From: Chitinophagales bacterium
GTDB taxonomy: Bacteria; Bacteroidota; Bacteroidia; Chitinophagales; UBA2359
Length of the DNA: 64,000 bases
Direction: 5' to 3'
NCBI GenBank assembly: GCA_041392475.1
Contig: JAWKLZ010000003.1
Coordinates: forward strand, 765,501 to 829,500
Translations under genes and position numbers: made by a program
Shown here: one piece after another, positions 54,342 through 62,918 of the stretch
Position numbering within the stretch: the stretch's first letter is position 1
Layout of the letters: every line of letters begins with the position of its first letter
Notes under the pieces: model-generated
The model's input: only the letters and a program-made list of their open reading frames with translations
Database searches by the model: none
What the model was told of the DNA's origin: nothing

Positions 54342-54418
54342 AGCCTTTGGGAGTTTTCTTTTGAAAGCATACAGATTTTCATACATGCCATATCATTGAA
54401 GAAAAACTTCCAAAATCT
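54342..54418. repeat. Imperfect inverted repeat after tolC (copy 3 of arm family)
   Basis: Left arm AGCCTTTGGGAGTTT (54342-54356) and right arm AAACTTCCAAAATCT (54404-54418) pair at 12 of 15 positions, with G-T pairs possible, around a 47-nt spacer. Arms resemble those at 41311 (AGACTTTGGAAGTTT). It may double as the operon's end structure. Confidence 0.55.
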
Positions 54419-54546
54419 AAATTGGGACATTGTTTTATTGACAATCCTAAAGCATCTAAAATAACTTCCAAGCGGGTTGTAATTGGGATATTGCAGCGAA
54501 TAAAGTGTTGATTGTGGAGTTGCAGTAGTTTGATAATTAATTTGAA

Positions 54547-55014
54547 ATGGAAAAGACGATTTTGATACTGGATTTAGATGGTGTGCTTATTACGACTCCA
54601 CCTTGGAAACAAGATAGGATTCATGCAGATGGATATTCCGATTTCAACCCGAAAGTAGTACAGAACCTCAATGAATTACTGCAATTTTCAGATTTTGAAA
54701 TATGGTTGAGTTCCGCAAGAAGGACTACAAAGTCATTGGAAGAATTTAACCAGATTTTTAAGAATCGCAGTATTGAAGGGGAAATAATAGATTTTCTACC
54801 CATTCACAAATACAGGCTTTCGAGAAGAGAGGAAATTGAATATTTTTTAGTAGAAAAAGCTATCGAAAATTACCTTATTATTGATGATGATAAGAGTTTG
54901 AGTGGTTTAGAAGAAAAAAGTAAATTGGTATTAACAGAGTTGTTGAAAGGATTTGACCGAGATAAACTCAAAGAAGCGAAAATCAAAGTCAGCAATTCTT
55001 TCGGGGATTGCTGA
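54547..55014 (+). CDS. HAD-superfamily phosphatase-like protein of the Swiss-Army-Knife RNA-repair type
   Basis: 155 aa. Motif I is LDLDGVLITTPPWK (Asp9, Asp11), then DGYSDFNPKVVQNLNELL, WLSSARRTT, FLPIHKYRLSRREEIEYFL and IIDDDKSLSG. This series fits the HAD domain found in Swiss Army Knife RNA-repair proteins, where it sits beside ligase and polynucleotide-kinase modules. Here it is free-standing. A role in removing 2' or 3' phosphates from nucleic acid is inferred. The region is more AT-rich than its surroundings. The stop codon lies inside a strong terminator. Confidence 0.72.
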   Translation: MEKTILILDLDGVLITTPPWKQDRIHADGYSDFNPKVVQNLNELLQFSDFEIWLSSARRTTKSLEEFNQIFKNRSIEGEIIDFLPIHKYRLSRREEIEYFLVEKAIENYLIIDDDKSLSGLEEKSKLVLTELLKGFDRDKLKEAKIKVSNSFGDC

Positions 55015-55025
55015 CTTTGATTTTT
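54979..55025 (+). terminator. 18-bp perfect terminator overlapping the end of the HAD gene
   Basis: AAAATCAAAGTCAGCAAT (54979-54996), loop TCTTTCGGGG, then its exact complement to 55024, followed by T. It covers the last 12 codons of the HAD gene, including its TGA at 55012-55014. Confidence 0.88.
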
Positions 55026-55106
55026 GCTATAAAAAGTGGTACATTGGATTCAGTCACTAAAAAATATCTCTGTGAAAAACTAAAATATTTTAATATAAAC
55101 AAAAAA

Positions 55107-55397
55107 ATGATTCAAATACTTGAAGATAAAACAGGTGTTCAAAGAGCAGAAATCATAATTACTACAAAAGAAGGCAATTTGGTTGAAGGCTCTATTATTA
55201 ACCATTCATTTACCAATGAACAAGTAGCAATATTTGAAGAGTTTTGTGAGGTGATTAACGACCAAATATTTTCAGTACTGGATGAAATTGAAGATAGAAT
55301 TGAGTCATTTGGCTTTAAGATTAGATATGAAAAACGGAAAATTTTTGATCTGCAAATTTACAACTTGAAGACCATTTCTTTTTGTTTTAAAATATAA
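55107..55397 (+). CDS. Small hypothetical protein
   Basis: 96 aa from the ATG at 55107. A TTG further upstream (55008) is in frame but lies inside the preceding terminator and is rejected. The sequence alternates strand and helix (RAEIIITTKEGNLVEGSIIN, EQVAIFEEFCEVINDQIFSVLDEIEDRIE). It is acidic, soluble and AT-rich like the HAD gene. Size and composition would suit an immunity or antitoxin protein, but nothing here supports a specific function. Confidence 0.5.
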   Translation: MIQILEDKTGVQRAEIIITTKEGNLVEGSIINHSFTNEQVAIFEEFCEVINDQIFSVLDEIEDRIESFGFKIRYEKRKIFDLQIYNLKTISFCFKI

Positions 55398-55572
55398 TTT
55401 TATATCACGTCTTTATCCTCGCCTCACTTATTCAAAATCAAAACCTCAATAGATTTGCAGGTCAAAGTCTTTGATACTGTTGTTGGTAAGTTGTATCGCT
55501 TCTTGGGCGAATATTCACAAATGTGATAAAAAAACAGATTTTACAACTCCAGCGCAAAGACTTTTTAGAAAG

Positions 55573-55902
55573 TTACAAATTGTTCTGTTTTTCAATCAAC
55601 TCATGTAATTTCTTCAACACTAAATCTTTTTTATTCAATATGATATTGATTGAAGGAACAATGGGATAAGCGGGTATTGTTCCATGTCCGAAATGTGCTT
55701 TTTGATCCACTACATTGACATACTTCAGTAGGGAAATGGCCACCACAATTCCAGAAGATAACTCTTCTTCGGGGATCAATCCACTTGTATTTCCTTGATA
55801 TCCTCCTCCGGTTTCTTCTCCCACAAAAACTGTCTTTTGGTTGAAATCCAAGATGGCAGCTACATCTGCACAAGAGGACAGGACATACAAAGCAAAGCCC
55901 AT
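55573..55902 (-). pseudogene. C-terminal fragment of an S41-family peptidase
   Basis: 109 codons. VFVGEETGGGYQGNTSG is the conserved S41 (tail-specific protease) block after the catalytic strand, and ADVAAILDFNQ matches the helix just before it. The N-terminal 250 or more residues of the family are missing, and the codon before the ATG is a stop. The normal catalytic Ser region (SFSAAE type) reads SSCADVAA. It is a remnant. A GC-rich repeat lies just upstream. Confidence 0.7.
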
Positions 55903-55936
55903 TTATAGGTCTTCACATTAAAAAGGAATAAATCGC

Positions 55937-56017
55937 AACCCACCCCTGCCCCTCCAAGGAGGGGAATACTTGTGCCAAGTGGGAAATTCCCCTCTTGGGA
56001 GGGGTAAGGGGTGGGTT
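55937..56017. repeat. GC-rich 81-nt REP-like inverted repeat
   Basis: The left arm, beginning AACCCACCCCTGCCCCTCC and ending GGAGGGGAAT at 55967, and the right arm (55986-56017), beginning ATTCCCCTCTTGGGAGGGG and ending GGGGTGGGTT, are complementary apart from a few mismatches. The loop holds a smaller ACTTG...CAAGT stem. Its G/C content is far above the surrounding DNA, as for dispersed REP/MITE-type elements. It lies between two gene remnants. Confidence 0.82.
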
Positions 56018-56289
56018 TAAGTAATATAAACAATCAATGCGGAAACCAATATCATCACAAAAGTATTGTCCTTGAAGTTGCGTTTTGCAGGTTTTTGGGT
56101 TTGGTAATAGTCAAATTCTCTTGTAAATAAACCCGATCTTTTCCACAGCCAAACACTGTCCTGTTTTTTGGGTTTCCCATAAAACAGCCACTTGTAGCCT
56201 TTGATGTCTGCTGTAATCGGTTCGCTCACTTCAATCCGATTCCAATACCGAAAAGGAGGATCAAAAAAAGTGAGCAGTGAAGTAAGCAG
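56017..56289 (-). pseudogene. Probable gene remnant, small membrane-tail fragment
   Basis: A minus-strand open frame from 56289 (after a TGA) to a TAA at the very edge of the GC-rich repeat. It has no ATG; the only usual start is a GTG at 56229 (70 aa), although the frame upstream still looks coding (PPFRYWNRIEV). It encodes DIKGYKWLFYGKPKKQDSVW and ends in a membrane helix (FVMILVSALIVYIT). Probably what is left of a longer gene. Confidence 0.4.
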
Positions 56290-56432
56290 TCAAACTATAC
56301 TAAATTAGGACTGATAGGAGGATAAAACAGGTAGAATGGCTACCTTTGCAGCTTCAAAATTTTCTGCTTTTTTGAACAAAACCCTTCTCAAAAAAGTTGT
56401 AAAGACAGTCTTAAACACATTCCCGAAAACCT

Positions 56433-58880
56433 ATGGAGCTACCAACAGTTTCATCTTTCTTAGATAACAAACAGCCTATTACGAGTGATGAAAATATTTA
56501 TTTCAAAGATAAAAAATCCCTTCTAAACGATTATTTTATTGCCCAACTCAGTAGAGAAATTAGTCTATTGTCAAGGCGAGAAGTGCTTACAGGAAAGGCA
56601 AAATTTGGCATCTTAGGAGACGGAAAGGAATTACCACAGATAGCATTGTCAAAAGTTTTTCGAAGGGGTGATTTTAGGTCGGGTTATTACCGTGACCAAA
56701 CAATTATGCTTGCTTTAGGACTGTCAGAACCCTCCCATTTATTCGCACAGTTATACGCCAATCCCAATCCTGAAGAAGAGCCACATTCTGCTGGTCGTCA
56801 AATGAATTGCCATTTTGCAACGCATAGTTTAGACGAGAATGGAGATTGGAAAAACCTAATGGAGCAGTACAATTCTTCTGCTGATATTGCGCCTACTGCT
56901 GGTCAAATGAGCCGAGCAGTTGGCTTAGCATTGGCTTCAAAAACCTACCGTTCGATTCCTGCTTTACATTCTATGAGTCAATTCAGCAACAAAGGGAATG
57001 AAGTAGTATTTGTGACTATTGGAGATTCGAGTACGAGTGAAGGCCCTTTTTGGGAGAGCATCAATGCCGTTGGAGTGATGCAAGTTCCTATGTTGATTTC
57101 TGTTTGGGACGATGGCTATGGTATATCGGTTCCTAAGAAGTATCAAACTACCAAAGAAAGCATTTCGGAGGTTTTGAGTGGATTCCAGAGAACGGAAGAT
57201 AAGGCTGGTTTTGATATTTACACAGTCAAAGCATGGGATTATCCAAATCTCTGTAAGGTGTATCAAGAGGCTGCCGAGAAAGTGCGTAGAACGCATATCC
57301 CTGCTATCGTTCATGTGATGGAAGTGACTCAGCAACAGGGACATTCGACCAGTGGTTCTCATGAGCGTTACAAAACCAAAGAACGCTTGTCATGGGAAAA
57401 GGAATGGGACTGCAATAAGAAAATGAAGGAGTGGATTTTACAAAATGGCTTGGCAACGAAGGAAGAATTATTGCAGAAAGAAAGAGAGGCAAAGACAGAA
57501 GCAAGGGCAGGTTTGAGAAAGGCATGGAGTGACTTCAATGAGCCTTTGAAGAAACATATTGCAAATTTGATAAACTTATACGACCGATTGCATCCCAATG
57601 TGCACAACAAAAAGGCGGTCATGGATGCAAGAGAATCATTGCTGGCAGAAATTCACCCAACATTGAGAGACATCGCACAGTCTGCTCGAAATTTGTTGAT
57701 GGAACTGTACCAAGAGCAGCATCCATTGATAAATGAACTCCGTAACTGGAAAAACCAATTTCAAGCGGCCAATCAGGAAACGTACAGTTCTTATTTGTTT
57801 AGTCAAACAGAAGAATCTGCTCTAAATGTTCGTGAAGTAAAACCTGCTTACGGTGATGTTCTTCAATTGATAAGTGGTTACGAAATTTTGAATCAGTGTT
57901 TTGATGCAGCTTTTGCAAGGGACGAAAGAGTGATGGCTTTTGGTGAAGATGTAGGACATATTGGAGGAGTTAACCAAGCATTTGCAGGGCTTCAAGAAAA
58001 GTATGGCATCGAGCGAATTTTTGACACAGGTATTCGAGAAAACACCATTATGGGGCAAGGAATAGGGTTGGCAATGAGAGGTTTACGACCTATTGCAGAA
58101 ATTCAATACTTAGATTATTTTATCTACGGAATGCAGCCAATTGTAGATGATTTATCTACCATTGCTTACCGCACCAAAGGCCGTCAAAAAGCCCCAATGA
58201 TTATCCGTACCCGTGGACACCGTTTGGAGGGAGTATGGCATACAGGGTCTCCTATGGGAATGATTCTGAATGGAATAAGAGGTGTGCATGTTTTGGTTCC
58301 ACGCAATATGACCCAAGCAGCAGGTTTCTACAATACCTTGCTGCAATCGGATGAACCCGCCTTGGTTGTAGAATGTTTGAACGGATACCGTTTGAAGGAA
58401 AAAAAACCTGAAAATATCGCTGATATGCAAACCCCTCTGGGTAAGGTAGAGGTACTTCAAGCAGGCAAAGATATTACCCTTGTCACTTATGGTTCTACTT
58501 GCAGAATCGTAGAAAAAGCAGCAGAACGCTTAAAAGAACGCCTGAAAATTAGTTGTGAAGTAATTGATGTTCAGAGCTTGCTACCTTTTGATTTGGAACA
58601 TGACATTTTGAAGTCTCTTCAAAAAACCAATCGCTTATTGATTGTAGATGAAGATGTACCTGGCGGTGCCTCTGCATTTATTTTGCAGCAAATCATAGAA
58701 GTACAAGGTGGATTCAAATGGCTTGATTCTGCGCCTGCTACCCTTACTGCAAAAGCACATAGAGCCGCTTATGGTTCAGATGGAGACTATTACTCCAAAC
58801 CAAACATTGAAGATGTAGTCGAGAAAGTATATGGAATTATGCATGAAGTTCTGCCTAAGCAGTATCCTTTGTTTTTTTAG
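56433..58880 (+). CDS. Branched-chain 2-oxoacid dehydrogenase E1, alpha and beta subunits fused
   Basis: 815 aa. Residues about 30-400 are the E1-alpha domain, with SGYYRDQTIML, the TPP/Mg phrase IGDSSTSEGPFWESINA, and the phosphorylation-loop-like HSTSGSHERYK. Residues about 470-815 are E1-beta, with AFGEDVGHIGGVNQAFAGL, GIRENTIMGQGIGLAMRG and the C-terminal transketolase domain (VDEDVPGGASAFI). The complex oxidatively decarboxylates branched-chain 2-oxoacids with a lipoyl E2. E2 and E3 genes are not in the window. Fusion of the two chains is common in Bacteroidota. A TAnnTTTG box (TACCTTTG, 56341-56348) lies upstream without a clear -33. Confidence 0.9.
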   Translation: MELPTVSSFLDNKQPITSDENIYFKDKKSLLNDYFIAQLSREISLLSRREVLTGKAKFGILGDGKELPQIALSKVFRRGDFRSGYYRDQTIMLALGLSEPSHLFAQLYANPNPEEEPHSAGRQMNCHFATHSLDENGDWKNLMEQYNSSADIAPTAGQMSRAVGLALASKTYRSIPALHSMSQFSNKGNEVVFVTIGDSSTSEGPFWESINAVGVMQVPMLISVWDDGYGISVPKKYQTTKESISEVLSGFQRTEDKAGFDIYTVKAWDYPNLCKVYQEAAEKVRRTHIPAIVHVMEVTQQQGHSTSGSHERYKTKERLSWEKEWDCNKKMKEWILQNGLATKEELLQKEREAKTEARAGLRKAWSDFNEPLKKHIANLINLYDRLHPNVHNKKAVMDARESLLAEIHPTLRDIAQSARNLLMELYQEQHPLINELRNWKNQFQAANQETYSSYLFSQTEESALNVREVKPAYGDVLQLISGYEILNQCFDAAFARDERVMAFGEDVGHIGGVNQAFAGLQEKYGIERIFDTGIRENTIMGQGIGLAMRGLRPIAEIQYLDYFIYGMQPIVDDLSTIAYRTKGRQKAPMIIRTRGHRLEGVWHTGSPMGMILNGIRGVHVLVPRNMTQAAGFYNTLLQSDEPALVVECLNGYRLKEKKPENIADMQTPLGKVEVLQAGKDITLVTYGSTCRIVEKAAERLKERLKISCEVIDVQSLLPFDLEHDILKSLQKTNRLLIVDEDVPGGASAFILQQIIEVQGGFKWLDSAPATLTAKAHRAAYGSDGDYYSKPNIEDVVEKVYGIMHEVLPKQYPLFF

Positions 58881-59560
58881 ACTTCCTCATAAGTAATGTC
58901 TTCTGCAAAGTCATCATCGTTGTCTTCAAAATCTTCTTCTTCTTCAAAATCATCGTCGTCGTATTCTCCAAAAGTTTGTCCTCCAATGGTGTAATGGAAA
59001 TTACCCAAACCTACATTTCGTTCCAAAGTAGCAATTATTTTTTCCACATTGTCATTAAGCCCATTCACGTAAAGAGGCATTCCATCCTTACCAAATTCTA
59101 AGTCTATGACCTCAATGCTGTCCGAAGGGTCTAAAATATATTCGGTTAGTTTGAAGTCTTTGTGAGGTGAAAAGCCCAAATCCTCCGCATATTCAATCGC
59201 TCCATAAATTATATTTTGAGCATACTCTGAATCTATTTCTTTCACTTCTAAATGTTTGCTGTTATATATATCAAGCAGAAGGTCATTGTCAAATTCAAAG
59301 TTATCCATTCGAAAATGATAATGCGTATCCTTCAATCCTAAACACCAAGTATCTACCAAATACAAACCTACTACCAACTTGTCCCCGCCTTGCTGACGGG
59401 AAACGATTACTATTGCCATTCCTGTATCATCCCAGTCTGTATTTACAAAACATTTGTAAAAAGGCAGTTTTCTGGCCCTTGTTTGAATGTATTTTTGAGG
59501 AGGCAACTTCACAGGTGCACCACCACTGGATTTTTTTCTCTTGTTTCGATTTTTAGCCAT
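58877..59560 (-). CDS. Hypothetical protein with acidic C-terminal tail
   Basis: 227 aa. A basic N-terminus (KNRNKRKKSSGG) is followed by a globular region (about 35-190) with CFVNTDWDDTGMAIVIVSRQ and GLYLVDTWCLGLKDTHY. The last 35 residues are almost all Asp and Glu. Similar uncharacterised proteins occur in Bacteroidota, but I know no function. The last 4 bp overlap the convergent E1 gene. Confidence 0.65.
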   Translation of the reverse strand: MAKNRNKRKKSSGGAPVKLPPQKYIQTRARKLPFYKCFVNTDWDDTGMAIVIVSRQQGGDKLVVGLYLVDTWCLGLKDTHYHFRMDNFEFDNDLLLDIYNSKHLEVKEIDSEYAQNIIYGAIEYAEDLGFSPHKDFKLTEYILDPSDSIEVIDLEFGKDGMPLYVNGLNDNVEKIIATLERNVGLGNFHYTIGGQTFGEYDDDDFEEEEDFEDNDDDFAEDITYEEV

Positions 59561-59795
59561 TATTGTCTTTGTGTTAAAGTGTAAAACTGCAAAACTGTAA
59601 AATAAACATGCTTTTCATTTTTACCAAATTTTTTACATCCCGTTAAAAAAAGTTAAAGCCCATTTAATGTATCTTCAAAGTGAACTATCTTGCCTAAAAT
59701 AGCAGTTCTAAGGTAATCCTCAAATGAACTTATACCTCATAAGCGGGTAATTTTTAACGTCAGAAGCCTTTCATCAATTAACAAGTAGGTATGCT

Positions 59796-62483
59796 ATGAA
59801 ACGAACATTACAATTATTCTTTTCAGTCTTCTTTTTCTTACCATTTACTATTCAAGCTCAAACGGTTGCAGAATCAGACAACGATACACTACCGAAAATA
59901 AGTGAAGAAAAACGCATTTACACCACCAAACGAATTGAAGGAGCATCACCTACCATTGATGGAAAATTTGATGAAGCCTGTTGGGAAACCGTTGAATGGA
60001 CGGGGGATTATGTACAGTGGAAACCCTATAATGCCAAAGCCCCAACGGCTCAAACCCAATTCAAAGTGTTATACGATGATAAGTACATTTACTTTGCCTA
60101 TCGCTGTTTTGACGACCCCGAAAAAATCGTGCGGCGGATGTCTCGCCGAGATGGTTTTGAAGGAGATTGGGTAGAAATCAACATTGACAGCTATTTCGAT
60201 AAACAAACGGCTTTTTCGTTCACTATCAGCGTTTCAGGTGTAAAAGGAGATGAAGCCGTCACCAACAATGGCAACAATTGGGATGGAAGTTGGGACCCAA
60301 TATGGTACACCAAAACTGCAATAGACGACAAAGGCTGGACAGCAGAGGTGAAAATTCCATTGAGTCAACTTCGTTTTGCCAACAAAGAGGTACAAGTATG
60401 GGGTCTGCAATCTACTCGGCGGGTATTCAGGGCAGAAGAACGCTCAACATGGCAGTATGTTCCTCTGAATGAATCGGGTTGGGTGCATCGTTTTGGTGAA
60501 TTACACGGTTTGGAAGGCATCAAACCCCAAAAACAAATCGAACTCGAACCGTATATCCTCGCACAAACAGAAACTTTTGAAAAAGAAGAGGGTAATCCTT
60601 TTGCAACAGGCAGCGACTCCAATGTGGATGTGGGTTTGAATGGCAAAATTGGAGTAACCAGTGATTTGACCCTTGATTTTACTGTCAATCCCGATTTTGG
60701 GCAAGTTGAAGCCGACCCTTCAGTGGTCAATATTGACGGTTTTGCGGTGTTTTTTCAAGAGCGTCGCCCCTTTTTCATTGAAGGTAGAAACATTTTCGAT
60801 TACCAACTCACCCCCGCACAAGCAGATGGCCCTTATAGCAGCGACAATCTTTTTTATTCTCGCAGAATTGGCCGTTCTCCCCATCACTATCCCGATGTGG
60901 ACGATGATGCCTATATCAATCAGCCTGTGCAAACTTCCATCATTGGCGCAGCTAAATTGTCTGGAAAAACCAAAAAAGGACTTTCAATCGGCATTTTGGA
61001 GAGCGTGACTTCAAAAGAGGAGGCAACGATCGCTTTGCCGAATGATGATGAACAGACCAAAACGGTGGTAGAACCACTAACAAATTATTTTGTGGCACGG
61101 GTAGCGCAGGACTTCAATGAGCGCAACAGTCAGATTGGAGGAATTTTTACGGCAGTGAATCGCAGTAATATAGACCAATACTCCGAGTTGAATTTTTTGC
61201 GAAAAAATGCCTACACAGGAGGAGTGGATTTCATTCACCGATGGAAAGACCAATCTCGCTATATTTCAGGAAATTTGCTGGGGAGTTATGTCAATGGCAG
61301 TACAGAGTCCATTACAGAAACTCAAGAATCTTTTATCCACAACTTCCAACGTCCTGATGCAGATTACATTGAAATTGACACAACCCGCACTTCTATGACA
61401 GGAACGGCAGGCACATTGAGGCTCGGAAAAGTGGGAGGCGATTTGGTTTATGAAGGCGGATTGACTTGGCGTTCGCCCTCTTTGGAGATGAATGACATAG
61501 GTTTTCAACAAAATAGCGACTATTTTATTCATTTTCTCTGGGCAGGATACCGCATCACCGAACCCTTCGGCATTTTTTACGACATCCGCTTCAACTACAA
61601 TCACTGGTTTGGTTGGGACATGGGCGGCACTTTCAATTATCAAGCAAACAATATCAATGCACACGCCAACTTCAAAAACTTTTGGAGTGCAGGTATGGGC
61701 ATTTACCTCGAAAATTATTGGAAAAGTGACAGGCAATTGCGTGGAGGGCCTTATCTACGCATGTCACCAGGTATGAATTGGTGGGGGTATCTGAATACCA
61801 ACCAACGCAAAAAGCTGCAACTGAGCATTGAATGGAACAAAAATGGCTCTTATGATGGCAGTATTTCTGGTGCAGGATTGAGTATGAACCTGAATTATCA
61901 ACCCATTCATGCCCTCAAAATTTCGGTAGGTCCTTCGTATGGCAAAAATGTAAGAGAAACACAATACGTTGATAATGTCGACTATGGAAATGATGTTCGA
62001 TACATAACTGCAAAAGTAAATCAAGATACCTACAGTTTGACGACAAGAGTGGACTACACGATTTTACCCAACCTGACTTTGCAGTTTTGGGGACAACCCT
62101 TTATTTCAAAAGGAGAATATACGGACTTCAAACGCATTACCGATAATTTAGCGACAGACATCAGCAACCGATTCTATACATTTGCGCCTTCTGAAATCAA
62201 CTTCAATTCGGAAGACGAAGAGTTTGTTGTAGATGAAAATCAAGACGGAACAACAGACTATACTTTTGGGAATCCTGACTTCAATTACCTTGAATTTCGC
62301 TCCAATTTTGTGGCTCGTTGGGAGTACATTCCAGGTTCTACTATCTTTTTGGTGTGGTCACAAAACCGTGGAGATAACCCTACTTTGACCGATCGAAGTT
62401 TTGGCAAATTGACCAGCAACTTGTTCGATGTAAGTGCAAGGAATACATTTTTATTGAAGTTTACCTATCGGTTTTTGAAGTAA
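59796..62483 (+). CDS. DUF5916 outer-membrane protein with N-terminal CBM9-like domain
   Basis: 895 aa. Signal peptide 1-21 (ending TIQAQ). The CBM9-like domain (about 45-250) shows SPTIDGKFDEACWETVEW, LYDDKYIYFAYRCFDDPE, and WTAEVKIPLSQLRF. Residues about 255-895 are the DUF5916 part, opening with NPDFGQVEADPSVVN, the conserved FFQERRPFFIEGRNIF, and continuing as a long barrel-like sequence that ends in Phe-rich FLLKFTYRFLK. It is probably an outer-membrane barrel that binds carbohydrate or another ligand. Substrate unknown. Confidence 0.9.
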   Translation: MKRTLQLFFSVFFFLPFTIQAQTVAESDNDTLPKISEEKRIYTTKRIEGASPTIDGKFDEACWETVEWTGDYVQWKPYNAKAPTAQTQFKVLYDDKYIYFAYRCFDDPEKIVRRMSRRDGFEGDWVEINIDSYFDKQTAFSFTISVSGVKGDEAVTNNGNNWDGSWDPIWYTKTAIDDKGWTAEVKIPLSQLRFANKEVQVWGLQSTRRVFRAEERSTWQYVPLNESGWVHRFGELHGLEGIKPQKQIELEPYILAQTETFEKEEGNPFATGSDSNVDVGLNGKIGVTSDLTLDFTVNPDFGQVEADPSVVNIDGFAVFFQERRPFFIEGRNIFDYQLTPAQADGPYSSDNLFYSRRIGRSPHHYPDVDDDAYINQPVQTSIIGAAKLSGKTKKGLSIGILESVTSKEEATIALPNDDEQTKTVVEPLTNYFVARVAQDFNERNSQIGGIFTAVNRSNIDQYSELNFLRKNAYTGGVDFIHRWKDQSRYISGNLLGSYVNGSTESITETQESFIHNFQRPDADYIEIDTTRTSMTGTAGTLRLGKVGGDLVYEGGLTWRSPSLEMNDIGFQQNSDYFIHFLWAGYRITEPFGIFYDIRFNYNHWFGWDMGGTFNYQANNINAHANFKNFWSAGMGIYLENYWKSDRQLRGGPYLRMSPGMNWWGYLNTNQRKKLQLSIEWNKNGSYDGSISGAGLSMNLNYQPIHALKISVGPSYGKNVRETQYVDNVDYGNDVRYITAKVNQDTYSLTTRVDYTILPNLTLQFWGQPFISKGEYTDFKRITDNLATDISNRFYTFAPSEINFNSEDEEFVVDENQDGTTDYTFGNPDFNYLEFRSNFVARWEYIPGSTIFLVWSQNRGDNPTLTDRSFGKLTSNLFDVSARNTFLLKFTYRFLK

Positions 62484-62496
62484 ATTCATTCCCATT

Positions 62497-62855
62497 ATGA
62501 ACCACCTCACCATCATCAGAGGCGCAAATGGAGCAGGGAAAACCACCTTTGCCGAGTAGTTCACCAAAGACAAATCTCTGCCTTGTGGTAGAATCTACTT
62601 TGTCGGGAAATTGCTTATTGAAGGTAGTGCAAAGGGTGAAAGCACAAGGGTATCAAATCAGTTTGGTGTATATTTTCTTGGATTCCCCAGAAACTTGTAT
62701 TCAACGGGTTCGTGCAAGGGTATTGAAGGGCGGACATCATATTCCAGATGAAGATGTGATTCGGAGGTATTACCGAAGTATTCGGCAAAAACGGAATCGT
62801 CTATTATGAACTACCCGATGGAACGATTACCCAGGAAAAGCCCAAAGGTTTTTAG
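62497..62855 (+). pseudogene. Degraded zeta-toxin / P-loop kinase-like gene
   Basis: Three frames carry successive pieces. From the ATG at 62497: MNHLTIIRGANGAGKTTFAE, an intact Walker A, then TAG at 62557. A second frame (to 62809) reads VVESTLSGNCLL, VYIFLDSPETCIQRVRARV, GGHHIPDEDVIRRYYRSIR, the zeta-toxin core. A third frame (about 62780-62855) ends NGIVYYELPDGTITQEKPKGF. About 50 residues between Walker A and the ESTLSG block are missing. Clearly inactivated by an internal deletion and at least two frame changes. Confidence 0.8.
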
Positions 62856-62918
62856 GGCAGCAAGTAGTCAGTCTTTTTACTTAAAAACCTCTGTGCCTTT
62901 GTGTCGCTGTGTTCAATT

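Noticed and set aside
55008..55106. Longer start (TTG) for the small protein ending at 55397
   Set aside because: The TTG lies in the right arm of an 18-bp terminator and the added residues look non-coding. The ATG at 55107 is preferred.
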